Origin: Pseudomonas putida
GTDB lineage: Bacteria > Pseudomonadota > Gammaproteobacteria > Pseudomonadales > Pseudomonadaceae
Assembly: GCF_005080685.1 (NCBI RefSeq)
Contig: NZ_CP039371.1
Location: 1,054,001 to 1,118,000 of the forward strand
Reading direction: 5' to 3'
Length of the DNA stretch: 64,000 nucleotides
A program made the translations under genes and the position numbers. Below the pieces are notes generated by a model, which saw nothing but the letters and a program-made list of their open reading frames with translations, was not told the origin of the DNA and searched no databases. Shown one piece after another: positions 57,691 to 64,000 of the stretch; position 1 is the stretch's first letter; every line of letters begins with the position of its first letter.

Positions 57691-58256
57691 TCAGCCCTGA
57701 GGCTTATCCGCCGGCTGCCATAAGACCTCAGCCACCCCCTGCCGCCGCCCGATGATCCGCGCCGCGACGAACAACAGGTCCGAAAGCCGGTTGATATACG
57801 CCAACCCAACCCCCTCCAGCGGCTCCAGCGCATTCAACTGCTGGCAACGCCGCTCGGCACTGCGGGCCACGCTGCGGCAAACATGGGCCTGGGCCACCAG
57901 CGCCGAGCCACTGGGCAGGATGAAGTTCTTCAGCGGCCCCAATTCCTCGTTCCATGCATCGATCGCAGCCTCCAGCCGCTGCACCTCGGCCTCGCTCAAC
58001 GCCTGGTAGCTGGGCATCGCCAGCTCGCCCCGAGGTCGAACAAGCGATGCTGGCACGGCGCCAATACCTCACTGACCTCATCCAGCCCCTGTTCGGCCAG
58101 CCCGGCCAGCAGCAGCCCGAGTTGGCTGTTGAGGCTGTCGACCTCGCCGATCGCCTCGATGCGTGGGTGGTCCTTGGGCACCCGGCGGCCATCGCCCAGG
58201 CCGGTTTCGCCTCGGTCGCCCGTGCGGGTGTAGATCTTCGACAGGCGGTAGCCCAT
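57691..58256 (-). pseudogene. Cob(I)alamin adenosyltransferase (PduO type), interrupted by a -1 frameshift
   Basis: The ATG at 58256 (GGAGG seven bases ahead) begins [21 protein letters not shown], the ATP loop of PduO-type adenosyltransferases, which put the adenosyl group on cob(I)alamin. The frame holds for about 76 codons up to RLFDLG and then turns into another frame; the correct continuation ([20 protein letters not shown] ... to LLFVAARIIGRRQG) is found in the next frame to the stop at 57691. Adding one base to the run CCCC at 58028-58031 gives one open frame of 188 codons, the normal length. Either a recent mutation or a sequencing error. Confidence 0.85.
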
Positions 58257-58258
58257 GG

Positions 58259-60289
58259 TCATGCCTCCGTCTTGCCAGGCGCCGCAGGCGCGGGCTGGCC
58301 AAGGGGCAGGCGCAAGGTGAAGCAGGTGCCTTGGCCGGGCGTGGATTGCACTTCCATCTGCCCCTTGTGGTTGTTGGTGATGATGAAATACGAAACCGAT
58401 AGCCCGAGCCCCGTGCCCTGGCCGATTTCCTTGGTGGTGAAGAACGGCTCGAAGGTGCGTTTGCGCACGGCCTCGGGCATGCCGACGCCGTTGTCCTCGA
58501 CCTGGATTTCCGCCCACGGCGGGTTGAGCCGCGTACGCAGGGTAATGCGCCCCGGTTCGCTGGGTTGCGGGCGCAGGTGAATGGCCTGGGCGGCGTTCTT
58601 CAGCAGGTTGAGCAGCACCTGTTCCAATTCGTTGGCGGTGCACGGAACCGGGCCCAGGTTGGGGTCGAACTGGCGGACGATGGCCTGGCCCTTGAAATCG
58701 AAACCGATGGTCAGGTCGAAATCGTTGCCGGCGATCTCCACGGCCTGGTCGATCAACCCAGGCAGGTCGCAAGGCGCCAACTGGCGGTTGCTGCGGCGGC
58801 TGAAGCTGAGCATGTGGGTGACGATCTTGGCTGCTCGTGCACCGGCCTGCTGGATGCCGTCGAGCAACTGCGGCACTTCGCGGCTTTCAAGGTAGCGGTT
58901 GACGCTCGACAGGTCGATGTCCAGCTCCTCGGCCTGCTCCTGGTTGCGCGGCAGGTCCGGTGACAGGCGACGGCGGATGTTCTGCACGTTGTGCAGGATC
59001 GCCCCGAGCGGGTTGTTGATCTCGTGGGCCATGCCGGCGGCCAGGCCACCTACCGACAGCATCTTCTCGGACTGCACCATCATCTCTTCCAGCGACAGGC
59101 GCTGGGTGATGTCGTCGATGCGGATCACCACGCCTCGGCCGCCGCCACCCATCAGCGGGTAGAAGGTTAGGGCGTAGTGGCGCAGGTCGTCGCCCTTGGG
59201 CCAGGTGACCCGCTCGATCTTCGCCACCCGATGCTTCTCGACGCTTTCCTTGAGTTGCGGCAGGAAGGGCTTGAGCGGCTCGAAGGCGATGAAGATCGGT
59301 TGGTTCAGCGCCTCGTCCAGCGGCGTGCCGGAAAGCACCGTGGCCTCGTGGTTCCACTGGGTGACGTAGAGCTGCTCGTCGAGGGCGATCAGCGCCGAGG
59401 GCATGGAGTCGATGATGCTGTTGAGGTAGTTCTGAAAGCCCGTGAGTTTCTTCTCGATCTTGCTGCGAACCTGGACTTCCAGTTCCAGCTTGCGGTTGGT
59501 GTGGCGGGTCTCCTCGGCCAGCCCCTGGGCTTGGTCGTAGGCGCTCTGGAACTCGTCACGGGTGCGCTTGAGCTGTTGCTCGCGGGCTTCGATGCGCGAC
59601 AGCATGGTGTTGAACGCCTCGGCCAGGCTGCCGATTTCATCGTCGTTGCCACGCGTGGCGCGCAAGGCGTAGCTTTCTTCCCGGGTGACCTGGCGGCTGA
59701 GCTCTTCGAGCTGGTTGATCGGCTGGGTGATCAGGCGCTTGATCTGCCGGGCGATGATCAACCACAACAGGATGCTGAACACCAGGATCGCCAGGCTGGC
59801 GCTGAGCGTGCCGGTATAGAAGGCGGTGGGCAGTTCGCTGCTGGCCACCAGCAACAGGTGGGCCGGAGGGCTGGCGTCACGCGGCAGGCGTATCAGCTGG
59901 GTGCTGCGAAACTCCATCAGGCGCCAGCTATCGATGTTGCGGTAGCGCTTGGGCAGGGTCAGCGGCTCGCCATGCTGCAACTGTGCCAGCAGGCGGCCAT
60001 CGCCGCCGTAGATGGCTGCGGCGCGCAAGGGCGTGTAGCTGTCCAACTCCTGCAGCAGCGCCGTGGCCGAGTCGCTGTCGTCGCCGGCACGGGCCGACAG
60101 TTGCGGGTTGGAGACCAGGCGGCCGATGGTCTGCAAGGCCTGGGGCGCCATGCTCTCCTGGGTGATCCAGTAGGCGGCGCTGATGAAGGTCAGGTTGGCC
60201 ACCAGCAGGATGGTTACCAGCAACACCAGCAACGCCGCTAGCAACTTCTGCCCGACCGGGAGGTTTTCCAGGCGTTTGCGCAAGGTCAT
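58259..60289 (-). CDS. Membrane sensor histidine kinase, NtrB-like core
   Basis: A 676-residue sensor kinase. Two spans (about 17-37 and 160-180) enclose a periplasmic sensor domain; then HAMP (about 182-240), a coiled coil, PAS (about 283-400), the phosphoacceptor His in [16 protein letters not shown], and HATPase_c with N box ([20 protein letters not shown]), DNGVGMP and GTGLGLSVS. There is no receiver domain and no regulator gene nearby, so the partner is unknown. ATG 60289 is chosen over TTG 60295. Confidence 0.88.
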   Translation of the reverse strand: MTLRKRLENLPVGQKLLAALLVLLVTILLVANLTFISAAYWITQESMAPQALQTIGRLVSNPQLSARAGDDSDSATALLQELDSYTPLRAAAIYGGDGRLLAQLQHGEPLTLPKRYRNIDSWRLMEFRSTQLIRLPRDASPPAHLLLVASSELPTAFYTGTLSASLAILVFSILLWLIIARQIKRLITQPINQLEELSRQVTREESYALRATRGNDDEIGSLAEAFNTMLSRIEAREQQLKRTRDEFQSAYDQAQGLAEETRHTNRKLELEVQVRSKIEKKLTGFQNYLNSIIDSMPSALIALDEQLYVTQWNHEATVLSGTPLDEALNQPIFIAFEPLKPFLPQLKESVEKHRVAKIERVTWPKGDDLRHYALTFYPLMGGGGRGVVIRIDDITQRLSLEEMMVQSEKMLSVGGLAAGMAHEINNPLGAILHNVQNIRRRLSPDLPRNQEQAEELDIDLSSVNRYLESREVPQLLDGIQQAGARAAKIVTHMLSFSRRSNRQLAPCDLPGLIDQAVEIAGNDFDLTIGFDFKGQAIVRQFDPNLGPVPCTANELEQVLLNLLKNAAQAIHLRPQPSEPGRITLRTRLNPPWAEIQVEDNGVGMPEAVRKRTFEPFFTTKEIGQGTGLGLSVSYFIITNNHKGQMEVQSTPGQGTCFTLRLPLGQPAPAAPGKTEA

Positions 60290-60328
60290 GGGCAAGGCAA
60301 TGTCCGTATCCGATTCAAGGTGCCAGCG

Positions 60329-61333
<1,005 letters not shown>

Positions 61334-61348
61334 TTATGGAGGATAGCC

Positions 61349-61834
61349 ATGCCGTCGTTCGACGTGGTATCGGAACTGGACAAGCACGAAGTACAGAACG
61401 CAGTCGACAACGCCATCAAGGATCTCGACCGCCGCTACGACCTCAAGGGCAAAGGCAGCTTCGAGTTCAAGGACAAGGAACAGACCGTGGTGCTGACCGC
61501 CGAGGAGGAGTTCCAGCTCGAGGCGATGCTGGAGATCCTGCGCCTGGCCCTGGTCAAGCGCAAGATCGACGTCAAGTGCCTGGAGACCAAGGACCCGTAC
61601 GCCTCCGGCAAGGAAAAGAAACAGGAAGCCAAGTTCCGCGAAGGCATCGACAAGGACCTGGCGAAGAAGATCGTCGCCACCATCAAGGACGGCAAGCTCA
61701 AGGTCCAGGCTGCCATCCAGGGCGAGCAGGTGCGCGTCACCGGCAAGAAGCGTGACGACCTGCAGGAAGCCATTGCCCTGTTGCGCACCAAGGAATTCGA
61801 CATGCCGCTGCAGTTCAACAACTTCCGCGACTGA
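61349..61834 (+). CDS. yajQ: YajQ-family nucleotide-binding protein
   Basis: A 161-residue member of the YajQ family with two ferredoxin-like domains ([21 protein letters not shown] at the start, [15 protein letters not shown] at the end). A Xanthomonas homologue binds cyclic di-GMP; RNA and nucleotide binding was shown for E. coli YajQ. TGGAGG ahead of the ATG. Divergent from the panE-like gene. Confidence 0.93.
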   Translation: MPSFDVVSELDKHEVQNAVDNAIKDLDRRYDLKGKGSFEFKDKEQTVVLTAEEEFQLEAMLEILRLALVKRKIDVKCLETKDPYASGKEKKQEAKFREGIDKDLAKKIVATIKDGKLKVQAAIQGEQVRVTGKKRDDLQEAIALLRTKEFDMPLQFNNFRD

Positions 61835-61882
61835 GCCAGGCTTGATCCGGAACCGAGCTGGCGCTGGTACTGTCCACCGGTT

Positions 61883-61916
61883 CCGAGGCCGCTGATTGCC
61901 CCGCGGCCGGTTTTTT
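61883..61916 (+). terminator. Intrinsic terminator of yajQ
   Basis: GGCCGC (61887-61892) pairs with GCGGCC (61903-61908), followed by GG and six T. Confidence 0.8.
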
Positions 61917-61949
61917 AGTGCAGTTGCCGTTCGGCATCAGGAGATGGAT

Positions 61950-62792
61950 ATGGATTTGAACGCTGAGGTCGATCAGCTGGTTCGCGAGTCGCAGACCTGG
62001 GTCCCCTTGATCATGGAGTACGGCAGCCGTGTGCTGCTGGCGTTGTTGACCCTGGCCATCGGTTGGTGGATCACCAACCTGGTCAGCGACCGGTTGGCCC
62101 GGGTGGTCGGGCTGAAGGTTCACGATCCGGCGCTGCAAGGGTTCATTCGAACCCTGGCCAATGTCGTGTTGAAGCTCATGCTGGCGATCAGCGTGGCGTC
62201 GATGATCGGTATCGAGACCACCTCGTTCGTGGCGGCCATCGGTGGTGCCACCCTGGCCATCGGCCTGGCCCTGCAGGGCAGCCTGGCGAACTTCGCCGGC
62301 GGTGTGTTGATCCTGCTGTTCCGCCCGTTCCGCATCGGCGACTGGATCGAGGCCCAAGGCGTCAGCGGTACCGTCGACAGCATCCAGATCTTCCACACCG
62401 TGCTGCGCACCGGTGACAACAAGACGGTCATCGTGCCCAACGGCACCCTGTCCAACGGCATCATCACCAACACCAACCGCCAGCCGACCCGCCAGGTGGT
62501 GTTCAACGTCGGTGTCGATTACGAAGCCGACCTGCAGAAGGCCCGGGAAGTGCTGCTGGAGCTGGCCAAGGACCCACGTGTGTTGCCAGACCCTGCGCCA
62601 GCGGCGGTGATTTCGGAGCTGGGCGACAGCTCGATCACGGTATCCCTGCGTGTCTGGGTCAAGACCGCGGACTACTGGAGCTTGATGTTCATGCTCAACG
62701 AGCAGGCCCGTGACCGCCTGCGCGCCGAAGGCATCGACATTCCATTCCCGCAGCGGGTGATCCGCGTGGTGCAGGAGACTGCGGCGCAGTAA
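61950..62792 (+). CDS. Small-conductance mechanosensitive channel (MscS)
   Basis: A 280-residue MscS channel that opens on hypo-osmotic shock. Three membrane spans lie in 20-125; the pore helix TM3 has the Gly/Ala-rich pattern (FVAAIGGATLAIGLALQGSLANFAGGVLIL), then the beta domain RPFRIGDWIEAQGVSGTV and VPNGTLSNGIITN. AGGAG abuts an ATG at 61944, so the ATG at 61950, six bases on, is taken. E. coli MscS has 286 residues. Confidence 0.93.
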   Translation: MDLNAEVDQLVRESQTWVPLIMEYGSRVLLALLTLAIGWWITNLVSDRLARVVGLKVHDPALQGFIRTLANVVLKLMLAISVASMIGIETTSFVAAIGGATLAIGLALQGSLANFAGGVLILLFRPFRIGDWIEAQGVSGTVDSIQIFHTVLRTGDNKTVIVPNGTLSNGIITNTNRQPTRQVVFNVGVDYEADLQKAREVLLELAKDPRVLPDPAPAAVISELGDSSITVSLRVWVKTADYWSLMFMLNEQARDRLRAEGIDIPFPQRVIRVVQETAAQ

Positions 62793-62804
62793 CCGCTCGA
62801 CGAC

Positions 62805-62926
62805 CGGGGCCGCTTTGCGGCCCTTCGCGGGACAAGCCCGCTCCTACAGGTACTGCGCAGTTTTCGAATCCAGCGCAGCACCTGTAGGAGCGGGCTTGTC
62901 CCGCGAAGGGGCGCAAGGCGGCCCCG
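62805..62926. repeat. Inverted pair of REP palindromes (GGACAAGCCC type)
   Basis: Units at 62805-62850 and 62881-62926 between mscS and the MFS gene, same arm type as the 57.6 kb pair. Confidence 0.85.
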
Positions 62927-63017
62927 ACTTTTTCCGTCTTTTACACTTGTTCACAGCAACGTCCCGCCATTTCTGGCATATACCCTGACCCCTCCTGCTT
63001 CCACCCGAAACGCCACC

Positions 63018-64000
63018 ATGAAACCACTGCTGTACATCACCCCCCTGCGAGCCTTGTTGTTCGGCTTGACGCTGGCCCTGTTCGAACTGCTGACCTACCT
63101 CGCCAGTGACGCCGTCATGCCGGCCATGCCGGTGGTGGTCGAGCACCTCGACGCCAGCCCGCAATACATCCCCCATGCCCTGAACCTGTACCTGCTCGGC
63201 GGTGTGGTCCTGCAGTGGCTGATCGGCCCGCTGGCCGACCGCTACGGGCGCCGGCCCTTGCTGCTGGTGGGGTGTGCCGCTTTTGGCGTGGCCTGCCTAG
63301 CCACCTACTGGGTGCAGGACATCGCACTGTTCAACCTGTTGCGGCTGTTGCAGGGCGTGGGCCTTGGCTTCGTCGTGACGGTGAGTTATCCGGCGTTGAA
63401 CGAGGCCTTCAGCGAAGCCGATGCGGTGCGCATGATGGCGCTGCTGGCCAACATCGCCTTGCTCTCGCCGCTGCTTGGGCCGCTGGTGGGCACCTTGATG
63501 CTGCAATGGCTGGATTGGCGCTGGCTGTTCGTGGCGTTCGCCGTCGGCGCGGTGCTGACCTGGCTGCTGCTGTACCGGCTGATGCCGGAAACCCTGGGGG
63601 TGGAGCGGCGCGATGGTTCGCGCCTGGCATTCACGCCGATCCACCTGCTGCCCTTGCTGGCAGGCTATGGGCAGTTGCTGGCCAACCGCCGATTCGTTGC
63701 TGGTAGCGCTGCGTTGGGCCTGGTGGGCCTGCCGCTGATCGGCTGGATCGGTTTGTCGCCGGTGTTGCTGATCCATGACGAGGGGTTGAGCACCATGGAG
63801 TACGCCTTGTGGCAGTTGCCGGTGTTCGGCGGGTTGATCATCGGCAACCTGATCATCAACCGCATCGCCGATCGCTACCCGTTGCCGGCGCTGGTGCGTG
63901 GGGCGCTGTGGCCTTACCTGGCGGGGTTGTTCCTGATGGTGCTGGCGAGCTGGTACTGGCCGACCGTGACCAGCGTGGTCGCCGGCATGTCCCTCTACGC
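63018..64000 (+). CDS. MdfA-like major facilitator efflux protein (5' part)
   Basis: Open from the ATG at 63018 to the end of the window (327 codons seen), so the C-terminus is missing. It is a 12-span drug/proton antiporter by pattern. Motif A GPLADRYGRRPLLLVG follows TM2, and motif C-like ALLANIALLSPLLGPLVG is in TM5. TM1 reads ALFELLTYLASDAVMPAM: Glu23 and Asp31 stand eight apart, like Glu26 and Asp34 that bind substrate and proton in E. coli MdfA, so it is placed near MdfA rather than Bcr/CflA. Substrate unknown. Confidence 0.85.
   Translation, partial: MKPLLYITPLRALLFGLTLALFELLTYLASDAVMPAMPVVVEHLDASPQYIPHALNLYLLGGVVLQWLIGPLADRYGRRPLLLVGCAAFGVACLATYWVQDIALFNLLRLLQGVGLGFVVTVSYPALNEAFSEADAVRMMALLANIALLSPLLGPLVGTLMLQWLDWRWLFVAFAVGAVLTWLLLYRLMPETLGVERRDGSRLAFTPIHLLPLLAGYGQLLANRRFVAGSAALGLVGLPLIGWIGLSPVLLIHDEGLSTMEYALWQLPVFGGLIIGNLIINRIADRYPLPALVRGALWPYLAGLFLMVLASWYWPTVTSVVAGMSLY

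Overview
The window is a 64 kb stretch of high-GC gammaproteobacterial chromosome that looks like a member of the Pseudomonas putida group. The grounds are the gene order moaE-rhlB-carboxylesterase-aapJQMP-algW-cysD-cysNC, a methionine gamma-lyase (mdeA) with its divergent Lrp-type regulator mdeR, a complete mraZ-to-lpxC division and cell-wall cluster, and many paired REP palindromes of the kind typical of this group. No phage, IS transposase, integrase, CRISPR array or tRNA gene was seen.

Layout. 1-7.2 kb: 3' end of moaE, rhlB and an esterase on the minus strand, then the general L-amino-acid ABC operon aapJQMP behind a near-consensus sigma54 promoter. 7.4-12.5 kb: algW (minus), a Nif3-family gene and the sulfate-activation operon cysD-cysNC. 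12.46-14.64 kb: a disturbed, AT-richer islet with a second diverged copy of the last 159 bp of cysNC, a 168 bp MITE-like element sitting in the cysNC terminator, a lectin-fold gene and a 58-residue lipoprotein gene. 14.6-22.7 kb: mdeR/mdeA, zapG-like gene, an alpha/beta hydrolase, trpS, zapE, a GlxA-type regulator and a frameshifted aldo/keto reductase. 22.9-31.3 kb: rplM-rpsI, petABC (cytochrome bc1), sspAB, and a minus-strand envelope group lpoA-yraN-gmhA/diaA-dolP. 31.5-32.8 kb: rsmI and the RNase P RNA gene. 33.0-50.9 kb: mraZ-rsmH-ftsL-ftsI-murE-murF-mraY-murD-ftsW-murG-murC-ddl-ftsQ-ftsA-ftsZ-lpxC, mostly with overlapping stop/start codons, ended by a clear terminator. 50.9-64 kb: dciA-like gene (minus), secA, argJ, a GST, a Nudix-ThiE fusion, a minus-strand group (panE-like, sensor kinase, frameshifted cobalamin adenosyltransferase), yajQ, an MscS channel and the 5' part of an MdfA-like efflux gene.

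Most genes are housekeeping and can be named with confidence from conserved motifs. The unusual material is the 12.46-14.64 kb islet. Two genes (an aldo/keto reductase and a cobalamin adenosyltransferase) are each interrupted by an apparent one-base loss in a short G/C run, a pattern that could equally be real mutation or sequencing error. Regulatory signals that read cleanly are the sigma54 promoter of aap, a three-repeat MraZ operator next to a sigma70 promoter, the rnpB and rplM promoters, a candidate MdeR operator and several intrinsic terminators.
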